DNA of 64,000 bases, from assembly GCA_009837395.1 (NCBI GenBank), contig VXTP01000029.1:1-64000 (forward strand). Reading direction: 5' to 3'. The stretch comes from Gemmatimonadota bacterium (GTDB lineage Bacteria; JAAXHH01). A model generated the notes under the pieces. That model saw nothing but the letters and a program-made list of their open reading frames with translations, did no database searches and was not told the origin of the DNA. Shown here one piece after another: positions 35,941 through 44,966 of the stretch (position 1 is its first letter; each line of letters opens with the position of its first letter). A program made the position numbers and the translations under genes.

Positions 35941-36055
35941 CGGGTATAAACAAGGCGTGGGGTCGGAGGGTCGGAGGGGAAGTCGGCCACTGCACGGGGA
36001 ACCGGCGATGAATGGGCCGGGATACCCGGTTAGCCATTGAGCCGGATTCCACCGA

Positions 36056-36102
36056 AAACTATGGGCCCGGGTAATCCATGTCAAGGGAATTGTCGGTTGA
36101 CA
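36056..36102. promoter_or_regulatory. Back-to-back promoters between cca and hisA
   Basis: Leftward: TTGACA (complement 36079-36084), 17 bp, TAGTTT (36056-36061). Rightward: TTGACA (36097-36102) with only a weak -10 (CATCTT, 36121-36126). The two -35 boxes form an inverted pair, TGTCAA...TTGACA, 12 bp apart. The rightward promoter would drive hisA and the signalling operon. The rest of the 250-bp gap shows nothing else clear. Confidence 0.5.
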
Positions 36103-36190
36103 GGCCGGCGCTTTTCGGTCCATCTTTAGCACAGGACGCGTGGTTCGAAAGCGTGCCACCGGACAGGGATCAGGAGGGTCAGGAATCCAG

Positions 36191-36961
36191 ATGCAACTCT
36201 ACCCCGCCATCGATATCAGACAGGGGCGATGCGTCCGTCTCGTCAAGGGCAGGCGCGATCACGAAACGGTGTACGGTGATTCCCCGGCGGACGTCGCGTC
36301 GAGATGGAAATCGCAAGGCGCGACCTACCTGCATGTCGTCGACCTGGACGGCGCGTTCACCGGCGAAGCGGGCAACCGGACGAGTGTCGTCGCCATCCTG
36401 GAAACGGCCGATCTGCCGGTGCAGTTGGGCGGAGGCATCCGTACGCCCGAGGCCGTGGAGGCCTGGCTGGCCCTGGGAGTGCGCCGCGTCATCCTGGGCA
36501 CGGCGGCCGTGGAGCGTCCGGACATGGTGCGGCAGGCGGTGGAGGAATGGGGGCCGGAACGCATCGTCGTTGGCATCGACGCCCTGGCGGGACGGGTCGC
36601 GGTCAAAGGCTGGACGTCCGGCGGGTCCTGTTCATCCCTCGAACTGGCGGAGGCCATGAAGGAAGCCGGCGTCTGCCGGATCGTCTACACGGACATCGAC
36701 CGGGACGGTACAATGAACGGACTGAATACCGGTTCGACGGCGAGCCTGGCCCGGGAGAGCGGATTGCGGGTGATCGCGTCTGGGGGCGTGGCCACGCTGG
36801 AAGACCTCGAGCGGGCATCCGGGGCGGTCGCGGACGGCCTGGAAGGGGTGGTACTCGGCAAATCCCTGTACGAAGGAACGATCGATCTGTCTGAAGCCGT
36901 GCGCATATACCAGTCTGCCCCGGGCGCGCGGGATCCTGGCGCGCAGGACCCTGGAGAGTGA
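36191..36961 (+). CDS. hisA: ProFAR isomerase, histidine biosynthesis
   Basis: 256 residues in a TIM barrel. MQLYPAIDIRQGRCVRLVKG carries the first catalytic Asp and VYTDIDRDGTMNG the second; QLGGGIRTPEAVEAWL and VIASGGVATLEDLER are the phosphate sites. It isomerises ProFAR to PRFAR. ATG 36191 is set by AGGAGGGTCAGGAATCCAG. The C-terminus ends with a repeat-derived GARDPGAQDPGE tail. No other his gene is near. The stop overlaps or abuts the next gene (TGA 36959-36961, next ATG 36964), placing hisA at the head of the GDH signalling operon. Confidence 0.93.
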   Translation: MQLYPAIDIRQGRCVRLVKGRRDHETVYGDSPADVASRWKSQGATYLHVVDLDGAFTGEAGNRTSVVAILETADLPVQLGGGIRTPEAVEAWLALGVRRVILGTAAVERPDMVRQAVEEWGPERIVVGIDALAGRVAVKGWTSGGSCSSLELAEAMKEAGVCRIVYTDIDRDGTMNGLNTGSTASLARESGLRVIASGGVATLEDLERASGAVADGLEGVVLGKSLYEGTIDLSEAVRIYQSAPGARDPGAQDPGE

Positions 36962-36963
36962 AC

Positions 36964-38610
36964 ATGCCGGAAAACACCGTCGAAGTCCTGATGATCGAAG
37001 ACAACCCCGTGCACGTGCAGCTGATTCGCCACTACATGGAATCCAGCCGCCTTACTACCCGGCTTCACGTCGCCGGGACGCTCCGGGAAGGGCTGGACCT
37101 GATCGGGGAGGCGTCCTTCGATGTGGTGCTTCTGGACCTTGTCCTGCCCGACAGCGCCGATCTCGACACGCTCCACAGCGTCCGGGCGGTCGCGCCGGAC
37201 CTGCCGGTCATCATACTGACCGGGCTCGACGACGTTTCCCTGGCCGCCACGGCCGTGGAAGCGGGCGCCCAGGACTACATCGTGAAGACCCAGGCCAACA
37301 CGACCCTGCTCTCCCGATCCATCCATTACGCTATCGAACGCGTGCGCGCGCGAAGCGGCGAATGGGATTCGGTCATGTTCAAACTGGCCCAGCAGCAGTT
37401 TCTCAAGGCGGCGCAGATCATGGGACTGGACGAGAACATCCGGGAACGGCTGCTCTTTCCCCAGCGGACCCATATCGTGACCCTCCCCTTTCGCCGGGAC
37501 GAATACCATCTCGTGGAAAACGTCTTCGGATACCGGGTGCAGCACCTGCTCACCATGGGTCCGACCAAGGGCGGCATCCGCTACCACGAGGACGTGAACC
37601 TGGGGGAGGTCTCCGCCCTGGCCATGTGGATGACCTGGAAATGCGCGCTGATCAACCTGCCCTTCGGCGGCGCCAAGGGCGGCGTCAGGATCGACCCGAC
37701 CGACCTGTCCCGCCGGGAACTGCAGCGCCTCACCCGCCGCTTCACGTCGGAAATCATCGACATCATTGGACCGGACAAGGACATCCCCGCCCCGGACATG
37801 GGCACCGATGAGCAGGTCATGGCCTGGATCATGGATACGTACAGCCAGCAGGCGGGCTACACGGTGCCCGGCGTCGTCACCGGCAAGCCGGTCGTGCTGG
37901 GCGGGTCCCTGGGACGCCGCGAAGCCACCGGCCGCGGCCTGGTCTACCTGATTGAGGCGGCCGCAAAACACATGGGCATGTCCCTGGACGGCGCTACGGC
38001 GGTGGTCCAGGGCTTCGGCAACGTGGGCAGCAACACGGCGCGCTTCCTGGATGAGGAAGGGGTCAGGGTGGTCGCGGTAAGCGACGTCACCACCGGGATC
38101 TACAACGCCAACGGACTGTCGCTGGAGGATGTCTTCAAGTACTGCGAGGAATATCGTTTCCTTTCGGGCTATCCCGAGGCCGACGAGGTCACCAACCAGG
38201 AACTGCTGGAACTGCCCTGCGACATCCTCGCCCCGGCCGCGCTGCAGAACCAGATCACCGGAGACAACGCGGACCGGCTGAAGTGCAGGCTTCTCGCGGA
38301 AGGGGCCAACGGCCCCACCACGCTCGATGCCGACGAGATCCTCGGGGAAAAGGACGTATTCATCCTGCCGGACGTCCTGGGCAACGCCGGTGGCGTGACC
38401 GTCTCGTACTTCGAATGGGTACAGGATACGCAAAACTACATGTGGACGCTCGAGGAGATCAACGGCAGGCTGCATAACATCCTCATCGATGCCTTCGGCA
38501 GGACCGTCCACCGGGCAGCCGAAGACAAGGTCGACATGCGTACCGCGGCGTTGATCGAGGGGATCAGCCGGGTGACCCAGGCTAAACTCCTCCGGGGGAT
38601 CTTCCCCTGA
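36964..38610 (+). CDS. Receiver domain fused to glutamate dehydrogenase-type enzyme
   Basis: 548 residues, one uninterrupted frame. Residues 1-125 are a CheY-like receiver with every phosphorylation residue: acidic pair Glu12-Asp13, acceptor Asp58 (VVLLDLVLPDS), Thr86 (VIILTG) and Lys108 (DYIVKTQ). After a helical linker (about 120-145), residues 146-548 form a complete Glu/Leu/Phe/Val dehydrogenase: GPTKGGIRYHEDV, MTWKCALINLPFGGAKGG (catalytic lysines 226 and 238), PAPDMGTDEQVMAW (catalytic Asp), and Rossmann loop VVQGFGNVGSNTARF, with an Asp at the next strand end hinting at NAD. The predicted reaction is glutamate to 2-oxoglutarate plus ammonia, reversible. ATG 36964 has GGAGAG upstream. 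A hybrid kinase with HPt follows 34 bp later. Control by phosphorylation is inferred; the fusion itself is seen. Confidence 0.92.
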   Translation: MPENTVEVLMIEDNPVHVQLIRHYMESSRLTTRLHVAGTLREGLDLIGEASFDVVLLDLVLPDSADLDTLHSVRAVAPDLPVIILTGLDDVSLAATAVEAGAQDYIVKTQANTTLLSRSIHYAIERVRARSGEWDSVMFKLAQQQFLKAAQIMGLDENIRERLLFPQRTHIVTLPFRRDEYHLVENVFGYRVQHLLTMGPTKGGIRYHEDVNLGEVSALAMWMTWKCALINLPFGGAKGGVRIDPTDLSRRELQRLTRRFTSEIIDIIGPDKDIPAPDMGTDEQVMAWIMDTYSQQAGYTVPGVVTGKPVVLGGSLGRREATGRGLVYLIEAAAKHMGMSLDGATAVVQGFGNVGSNTARFLDEEGVRVVAVSDVTTGIYNANGLSLEDVFKYCEEYRFLSGYPEADEVTNQELLELPCDILAPAALQNQITGDNADRLKCRLLAEGANGPTTLDADEILGEKDVFILPDVLGNAGGVTVSYFEWVQDTQNYMWTLEEINGRLHNILIDAFGRTVHRAAEDKVDMRTAALIEGISRVTQAKLLRGIFP

Positions 38611-38644
38611 CGACCGCCGGCCTGCGTTGACCGGGAGGTAGGCC

Positions 38645-41587
38645 ATGGCTTCAACGGAAACCGACGCGCCTTCGACGGAGATCGACGCGGCCTGGGTGCG
38701 GCTGTTGCAGAAAGCCGCCTACCTGTGCAGCGTGATCGTCATCGCGTGCTCGGTGCTCGTGCTTTCCGGCTGGCAGTTCGATCTCGCCGTCCTGCGGGGT
38801 CTGGTCAATCCAGGGCGGGTTCCCATGAATCCGCTCACGGCCGCCGCTTTTCTGCTGGCCGGCGCCACGTTGTGCGCCTTGCTGCCGAGGAAAGCTTCGG
38901 CGTATCGCCGCTGGACGGGTTTCGCCGGCGCGGGTCTCCTCATGGCCCTGGGGGCCGTCAAGCTGTTCGACGTGGACGTTGGCGGCAGGGGGATCGACCA
39001 GTGGCTCTTCGCGACGTCCCTGAGCGGCAGCCGCATGGCGCCGCACACCGCCTTCACCTTCATGCTGGTGGGTCTCGCGCTCCTGCTCCTCGACCTGCGC
39101 GGGCCGAGACACTGGCTGTCCCACGTCTGCGTCATGAACGCAGGGATCATTGCCCTGCTGTCCCTGGCCGGTGCGATCTACAGCACCATGGTCCTTTACC
39201 GGGTTTCCGGCGTAATCCCCATTTCTCTGAACACCGCACTGGGCTTCGGCGTCCTGTGCGTCGGCATATTCTGCGCCCGTCCCCGCCGCGAACCGGCCGC
39301 CACGCTGGTCAGCGCCACGGCCGGCGGCCTCATGGCCCGCCGTTTGCTCCCGGCGGCCTTTCTCATCCCCATCATCCTTGGCTGGCTCCAGTTCCAGGGA
39401 GAAAGGGCGGGGTTCTACGGGGTGGAGTTCGGTCATTCGATCTTCGTGGTCTGTAACGTGATCGCCTTCAATATCCTGATCTGGTGGAACGCCCGCTCGA
39501 TCGGGCAGATCGACGCGGAACGCACGCGTATGGCCCACGAACTGCACCGGCAGAACGCCCTGCTGGAGCAGACGACCCACGACATGGTGCTCTTCCAGGG
39601 GGAACTCCAGGAAGCCAAGGAGTCCGCCGAGGAGGCCAGCCGGGCCAAGAGCGAGTTTCTCGCCAACATGAGCCACGAGATCCGCACGCCGATCAACGGG
39701 ATCACCGGCATGACCCAGCTCATGCTGCATACCGAACTTACCTCCCGGCAGCGGGAGTTCATGCGGCTCATCGATCAGTCCACGGAATCGCTCCAGGGCC
39801 TTTTGAACGATATCCTGGACTTCTCGAAGATCGAGGCCGGACGCCTCGAACTCGAATCGATCCCCTTCGAACTGCGGGAGCGCATCGCCAATACCGTGCA
39901 GGCCATGGCGATCCCCGCTACGGAAAAGGGCCTCGAAGTGGCGTACCGGGTAGCTCCCGACGTGCCCGACCAGCTGGTGGGCGACCCGGGACGGTTGAGC
40001 CAGATCGTGATCAACCTGGTCGGAAACGCCATCAAGTTCACGGAGTCGGGAGACGTGGTCCTTTCCATGTCGCTGGCCTCTGAATCGGAGGAAGCCGTGA
40101 CACTGGCCTGCTCGGTGGCCGACACCGGCATCGGCATACCGGAAGACAAGCAGCAGCTGATCTTCGACGTTTTCAGCCAAGCGGACAGCTCCATGTCGCG
40201 GAAATACGGTGGAACGGGCCTGGGACTGGCCATCTGCGCGCAGTTGACCGCCATGATGAACGGCCGCATCTGGGTCGAAAGCGTAGAAGGCCGGGGAAGC
40301 ACCTTCCACTTTACCGTCGAAATGCAAAAACGGCGCGACGCGGTGGAAAAGCCGGTCGTGGACGCCGGGCCGCTGACCGGCCTGCGGGTACTCGTGGTCG
40401 ACGACCATCCCACCAATCGGGGGTTCCTGGTCGACATGCTGGCCGAATGGTCCATGCAGACCACGGAAGCCGGCACCGGAGTGGAAGCCCTCGCCGCCCT
40501 TACCGGCGATGGCGGCGAAGCCATCCGGCTGGTCCTGCTGGACGAAACCATGCCGGAAATGGAAGAACACGGGCTCATCCGGGAAATCAACCGGTGTGCC
40601 GAAGGAAGGGACCTCGCCGTTATCCTCCTGGTCTCCGCCGGACAGCGGGCCGACACCGGGGTCGGCGATTACGTCGGGATCGCCTGTACGGTCAGCAAGC
40701 CGGTCAAGCAGTCCGATCTGCTGAACGCCATCATGGATACCGTGGCCGGTACGAGCGCCCCCGCGCTGGAAGAACGCGCCGGCGGCTTGTCCGAAGGGGT
40801 GGTGCCGAGGCGCATCCTCCTGGCCGAGGACGGCGTCGTGAACCAGCGTGTCGCGGTCCTCATGCTGGAGTCGAGGGGCCACGCGGTCACCGTGGCGAAC
40901 AACGGCCGGGAAGCGGTCGAGCGGTTCAAGTCCGGGGCCTTCGACCTGATCCTGATGGACGTGCAGATGCCCGAGATGGATGGACTGGAGGCGACGCGGA
41001 CCATACGCGGCCTGGAATCGGGCAGCGATCACATCCCCATCGTCGCCATGACAGCCCACGCCATGAGCGGCGACCGGGAGCGGTGCCTGGAGGCCGGGAT
41101 GGACGATTACCTGTCCAAACCCATCCAGGCCCAGTTGCTGTACGCGGCGGTGGAGGGCGCGCATGCGGCCGGCAGTTCACCGGCCGGCCCGGAATCCTCT
41201 TCGTTCGCCGCATCACCGGAATCCGCGCCCGTCGATTGGGAAAAGGCCGTCGCGCAGGTTGGCGGGGACGTGGCCGTGGTCGCCGAACTGGCCGGACTTT
41301 TCCTGGCCGAGTGCCCGAAACTCGTGACCGGCATACGCGAGGCGGTCGATACGGGGAACGCCGCCGACCTGCGCCGGCATGCCCATACATTGAAGGGCTC
41401 CGCCGGGGTTTTCAAGGCCGAGGCCGTCGTCGATGCCGCCCAGCGCCTGGAGAAGATGGGCCGTGATGGCGACCTGGATAATGTGGAAGCGGCTTTGTTG
41501 GCGCTCGCCCATGAACTGGACCGGTTGAAGCCGGTCCTCGCGGAACGCGTCGCCGATGCAAAACTGCAGGCCGGGAGTGGAAAATGA
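38645..41587 (+). CDS. Membrane hybrid histidine kinase with two receivers and HPt domain
   Basis: 980 residues, BarA/EvgS-like order. Residues 1-285: seven or eight membrane helices and no obvious periplasmic sensor loop, suggesting an intramembrane or lipid/small-molecule signal. Coiled coil about 288-330. HisKA with His344 ([16 protein letters not shown]). HATPase with N461 (VGNAIKF), DTGIGI 493-498 and GGTGLGL 522-528. Receiver 1 with Asp633 ([11 protein letters not shown]). Receiver 2 with Asp772 ([13 protein letters not shown]) and DYLSKPI. HPt with His914 ([10 protein letters not shown]). All relay residues are intact. GGGAGGTAGGCC precedes the ATG. No free response regulator or DNA-binding output follows; the nearest separate receiver is on the GDH fusion upstream. 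The stop overlaps the next start (ATGA). Confidence 0.93.
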   Translation: MASTETDAPSTEIDAAWVRLLQKAAYLCSVIVIACSVLVLSGWQFDLAVLRGLVNPGRVPMNPLTAAAFLLAGATLCALLPRKASAYRRWTGFAGAGLLMALGAVKLFDVDVGGRGIDQWLFATSLSGSRMAPHTAFTFMLVGLALLLLDLRGPRHWLSHVCVMNAGIIALLSLAGAIYSTMVLYRVSGVIPISLNTALGFGVLCVGIFCARPRREPAATLVSATAGGLMARRLLPAAFLIPIILGWLQFQGERAGFYGVEFGHSIFVVCNVIAFNILIWWNARSIGQIDAERTRMAHELHRQNALLEQTTHDMVLFQGELQEAKESAEEASRAKSEFLANMSHEIRTPINGITGMTQLMLHTELTSRQREFMRLIDQSTESLQGLLNDILDFSKIEAGRLELESIPFELRERIANTVQAMAIPATEKGLEVAYRVAPDVPDQLVGDPGRLSQIVINLVGNAIKFTESGDVVLSMSLASESEEAVTLACSVADTGIGIPEDKQQLIFDVFSQADSSMSRKYGGTGLGLAICAQLTAMMNGRIWVESVEGRGSTFHFTVEMQKRRDAVEKPVVDAGPLTGLRVLVVDDHPTNRGFLVDMLAEWSMQTTEAGTGVEALAALTGDGGEAIRLVLLDETMPEMEEHGLIREINRCAEGRDLAVILLVSAGQRADTGVGDYVGIACTVSKPVKQSDLLNAIMDTVAGTSAPALEERAGGLSEGVVPRRILLAEDGVVNQRVAVLMLESRGHAVTVANNGREAVERFKSGAFDLILMDVQMPEMDGLEATRTIRGLESGSDHIPIVAMTAHAMSGDRERCLEAGMDDYLSKPIQAQLLYAAVEGAHAAGSSPAGPESSSFAASPESAPVDWEKAVAQVGGDVAVVAELAGLFLAECPKLVTGIREAVDTGNAADLRRHAHTLKGSAGVFKAEAVVDAAQRLEKMGRDGDLDNVEAALLALAHELDRLKPVLAERVADAKLQAGSGK

Positions 41588-42720
41588 CCAGCATGCTCCA
41601 GGAGCTCACCGCTCGACTCGTTTCGATCGACTCGACGAATCCCACGCTGTCACCGGACGCCGCGGGCGAAGAGGAGATCGCCGCCTTCGTTGCGGACTGG
41701 TGCCGGGACCGGTCCCTCGACGTGCGGATCGTGGATGCGGACGGACGTCCCAGCGTGGTTGCCGTCGCGCGGGGAACGGGGGGCGGACGGTCGCTCATCC
41801 TGAACGGTCATCTCGACACGGTCGGCGTGGCCGGCATGGATGACCCGTTCCGCCCGAGGGTCGAAGCGGGCAGGATGTACGGCCGCGGCGCCGGCGACAT
41901 GAAGGCCTCCGTCGCCGCGATGATGGCTGTAGTGGCCGGCGCACGGACCATGGATCTGAGGGGGGACGTGATCATGACGGCCGTCTCCGACGAAGAAGCC
42001 TACAGCGTCGGCACCACGGCCGTTCTGGACAGCGGCGTGACGGCCGACGCGGCCATCGTGACCGAACCCACCAACGGAGAAGTCCTGGTCGCGCACAAGG
42101 GTTTCGTCTGGGCGGATGTCATCACACAGGGACGCGCCGCCCATGGCTCAAGGCCGGAAGATGGACTGGACGCCATCACGAAGATGGGGGCGTTCCTCCA
42201 GGGACTCGGGCAACTGCAGGCCGATCTGGAACAACGAAACGGAGATCCGCTCCTCGGTTCGGGCTCGGTGCACGCATCGGTCATCGACGGCGGCCGCGAG
42301 ATGTCAAGCTATCCCGCGACCTGCCGCCTGGGGGTGGAGAGACGCACGGTTCCGGGCGAGACGGCGCAGAGCGTGATCGCCGAACTGGAAGAAATAGCCG
42401 AACAATGCCGCCAGGCCGATCCGGATTTTCAGGCTACGATCGATCTGACCTTCGAGCGGCGGCCGTTCTCGATCGATGCCGGTCATGAGATCGTTGAACT
42501 GGTCAGGACGGTCGCCGCGCGGACCTCCGGCCGCAGGCCCCGTGTCTCCGGGAGTGCGGGCTGGATGGACGCCGCGCTGCTGAGCGAACGCTCGATCCCG
42601 ACGGTAATCTACGGCCCGGCGGGAGGTGGCTACCACGGGGATAACGAATGGGTGGACGTTTCGTCGATCGAAGCCTGTGCCGAGGTCCTCACGGAAGTAG
42701 CCAAAGCGTACTGCGCATGA
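41584..42720 (+). CDS. M20 family deacylase, ArgE/DapE type
   Basis: 378 residues. Zinc residues are evident: NGHLDTV (His, Asp), [10 protein letters not shown] (bridging Asp), DEEA (catalytic Glu pair), and a C-terminal [10 protein letters not shown] (His). ArgE/DapE members remove acetyl or succinyl groups from ornithine or diaminopimelate precursors; which one cannot be decided. Its start ATG lies within the kinase stop (ATGA overlap), so it is translationally coupled to the kinase and belongs to the hisA-GDH-kinase operon. That links the operon to glutamate-derived amino acids. Confidence 0.85.
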   Translation: MTSMLQELTARLVSIDSTNPTLSPDAAGEEEIAAFVADWCRDRSLDVRIVDADGRPSVVAVARGTGGGRSLILNGHLDTVGVAGMDDPFRPRVEAGRMYGRGAGDMKASVAAMMAVVAGARTMDLRGDVIMTAVSDEEAYSVGTTAVLDSGVTADAAIVTEPTNGEVLVAHKGFVWADVITQGRAAHGSRPEDGLDAITKMGAFLQGLGQLQADLEQRNGDPLLGSGSVHASVIDGGREMSSYPATCRLGVERRTVPGETAQSVIAELEEIAEQCRQADPDFQATIDLTFERRPFSIDAGHEIVELVRTVAARTSGRRPRVSGSAGWMDAALLSERSIPTVIYGPAGGGYHGDNEWVDVSSIEACAEVLTEVAKAYCA

Positions 42721-42754
42721 CCGGCGCCCCGGCGCAATTCAAGCCCTTCCCGGA

Positions 42755-44449
42755 TTACGTTTTCTTCCCGTACCGCTCCAGGTACCTGTTTTCCGCTTCG
42801 ATCGTCCCGATGAGCAGGATCTCGCACCCGGTGGACAGTTTCATCGACGGTGGGGGACTCACGATGCTCTCCTTCCCGGTGAAAACGGCCGCGATGTAAC
42901 ATCCCGTCTCCGGGTAGACCTGCGATTCGGCGATGGTCCTGCCGGCCAGTTCGCGGGGAAGCCGGACCCGGAAGAAGTTCAACCCTTCCGTGATCATGAC
43001 GATATCGTTCCGCTTGAGCAGGTTCAGGATGATGTTGGCGCCCATGGAAGCGTAGGACATGACGAAATCCGCCCCTGCCCGGTGGAGCGCTTCCACGTTC
43101 CGTTCCTCTTTCGCCCGGGTGATGATCTGGATATCCGGCCGCAGCTTGCGGCAGTAGATCGTGAGGTAGATGTTCATGTCGTCTTCATGGGACGTGATGA
43201 TGACGGTGGGCGCGTCCATGAGACCGGCCTTCTTCATGGTCTCGATATCCGCCGCGTCGCCCAGTACGTAGTGCTTCTCATCCCGGATCCGGTCGGCCTG
43301 CTGCTCGATGATCCGGTAGTCCAGCCCTCTCTCCACGAGCGTGCCCCCCGCGGACCGTCCCACGCGTCCTCCGCCGATGATGACGATGGGCGGATCGGAT
43401 ACGTTGTAGATGGCGAACAACTCATTGTAGGACGTGATCTGGCTTTCCGTTCCCAGGAGCACCAGGATCATCCGTTCGGTCAGCGGCGTATCGGGCGCGA
43501 TCACGTGGAACCTCCCCCGCTCCCACACGCCGACGACCGTGACGCCCGTCAGTTCGCGAAGACGCGTCTCGCGCAGGGTCTTGCCGATGAGCGGGGTATC
43601 CACGATGCTCGCGTCGGCGACCATCAGGTCCTCGACGTTTCCGAGTACGTGGGACATGGAATCCACGCTCGAAGCGAGCCGGGCGAGAAGCTGCCCCATC
43701 TGCTGTCCCAGCTGGATCACGTGGGTGCAGCCCGCCAGTTCGAGGATATCCACGGAGTCTGGAGAATTCGCCGTCGCCAGGATGGGGATATCCTTGTTGA
43801 TATTCCGGATCGTAAAGGCGATGCTGGTATTCAGCGTGTCCTTGCCGGTGGCCACGACGAGCGCCGCCTGGTCCACGTTCGCGTAGCGGTAGGTCTCGGC
43901 ATTGTCCAGGTCGCCGTAAACGACGTTGAGACCCCGGTCGTGAAGAAGCAGCGCTTCGTCCAGATTGGGTATGATGAATACGTAGTCGTTTCCGTACTGC
44001 TTGAGCCGGGCGGCAAGCGAACTCGTCACCTCGTCGTGATGGGTGATGACCACGTGATCCTGGTATGCAGGATCCAGAGCTCTGGGCGCGCGCGCAATAG
44101 AGTGGGCGCTGAGCCAGGGCCGGTAGATGAACTCGACAAAGGCCACGGGAAGCACGATGATCAGCGTCGTCAGGCCCGTCAGCAGCACGCACAGTGAGAA
44201 TATACGGCCCAGGTCGGTGGTAAAGACGATGTCGCCGTAACCGAGCGTGGTCATCGTGACCAGCGTCCAGTAGAATCCGGTGAACCACGAATGTTCCCGT
44301 CCTTCCATTTCCTGGAGCTGGTGGAACAGGAACGTATAGACCAGGATCAACAGGAAGAGGAAGATGAAAAACCGGTAGAAGAACTTCAGGTTTCCCGATC
44401 CGATCGTGGTGCGCAACACGCCCAGGTACTGTTTCAAGAAGGTCTGCAT
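42755..44449 (-). CDS. Potassium channel with two tandem RCK/TrkA modules
   Basis: 564 residues. Two membrane helices (about 26-45 and 83-110) flank the pore with selectivity filter TTLGYGD (67-73), as in MthK/Kch-type channels. Two TrkA-N plus TrkA-C units follow: the first Rossmann domain begins at DHVVITHHDEV with a degenerate glycine loop, the second at VIIGGGRVGRSAGG with an intact GxGxxG. Tandem RCKs suggest gating by nucleotide or ions. It has its own promoter at 44534-44562 and is convergent with the GDH operon. Confidence 0.88.
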   Translation of the reverse strand: MQTFLKQYLGVLRTTIGSGNLKFFYRFFIFLFLLILVYTFLFHQLQEMEGREHSWFTGFYWTLVTMTTLGYGDIVFTTDLGRIFSLCVLLTGLTTLIIVLPVAFVEFIYRPWLSAHSIARAPRALDPAYQDHVVITHHDEVTSSLAARLKQYGNDYVFIIPNLDEALLLHDRGLNVVYGDLDNAETYRYANVDQAALVVATGKDTLNTSIAFTIRNINKDIPILATANSPDSVDILELAGCTHVIQLGQQMGQLLARLASSVDSMSHVLGNVEDLMVADASIVDTPLIGKTLRETRLRELTGVTVVGVWERGRFHVIAPDTPLTERMILVLLGTESQITSYNELFAIYNVSDPPIVIIGGGRVGRSAGGTLVERGLDYRIIEQQADRIRDEKHYVLGDAADIETMKKAGLMDAPTVIITSHEDDMNIYLTIYCRKLRPDIQIITRAKEERNVEALHRAGADFVMSYASMGANIILNLLKRNDIVMITEGLNFFRVRLPRELAGRTIAESQVYPETGCYIAAVFTGKESIVSPPPSMKLSTGCEILLIGTIEAENRYLERYGKKT

Positions 44450-44533
44450 GTCGAATCCGGAGATGGCCGGTAATGGTTCGAGTCACGACGCGGCGAATCC
44501 TGCCCGCACCGTGCACCACATTGCGAAATAACC

Positions 44534-44562
44534 AGTCTAAGACCATCCCGGCATACTGTCAA
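44534..44562 (-). promoter_or_regulatory. Potassium channel promoter
   Basis: TTGACA (complement 44557-44562), 17 bp, TAGACT (44534-44539). The leader to the start at 44449 is about 75 nt. Confidence 0.65.
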
Positions 44563-44611
44563 GCCCACACGGGAAGCCCGAGGCCGAAAAGTCGAATCCG
44601 CCCGGTTGTGC

Positions 44612-44915
44612 CCGCACCGCGGCCCCGTCTCCTTTCCCGTCCGCACCGTGGTCCCGTTCCCGGCCGCACCGCGGTCCCGTTCCCGGCCCCCGTGTTTTTC
44701 TCCTTGCTCCTCCGTCCCCCGTTCCTGTAACCTGCCAGACGCACGCGGCGCTTCGATTGCAGGCGCTTCGAATGCAGGCGCTTCGGTCGCGGGAGGCCGG
44801 GTCCCGTCCCAGGCGGTCAGGTTCGGTCACGGGAGGCCGTGTCCCGTCCCGGGCGTTCAGATTCGGTCCCGGGCGTTCAGATTCGGTCCCGGGCGTTCAG
44901 ATTCGGTCCCGGGCG
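44612..44915. repeat. Compound minisatellite upstream of the M20 dipeptidase
   Basis: Three arrays fill most of the 517-bp intergenic region: a 23-bp unit (ccgcaccgcggtcccgttcc..., 44641-44686 plus a decayed copy before it), a 15-bp unit (ggcgcttcgaNtgca, 44747-44785), and a 20-bp unit gggcgttcagattcggtccc repeated exactly three times (44851-44910) inside an older, diverged 40-bp duplication (about 44790-44870). The spacing is tandem with no spacers, so this is not CRISPR. No gene is supported here apart from the peptidase start at 44967. Confidence 0.85.
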
Positions 44916-44966
44916 GCCGGAAGCAGAAACCCATACCATCATCCCCAACGAACGGAATCTCAGACC

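Noticed and set aside
38651-41164. 837-codon open frame antisense to the hybrid kinase
   Set aside because: Shadow of GC-rich codons; the plus strand encodes all kinase, receiver and HPt motifs.
44851-44910. CRISPR-like 20-bp repeats
   Set aside because: Units are directly adjacent with no spacers, too short and only three copies; no cas genes nearby.
44757-44966. 70-codon N-terminal extension of the M20 dipeptidase
   Set aside because: Composed entirely of minisatellite sequence, with no ribosome-binding site; the conserved protein begins at 44967.
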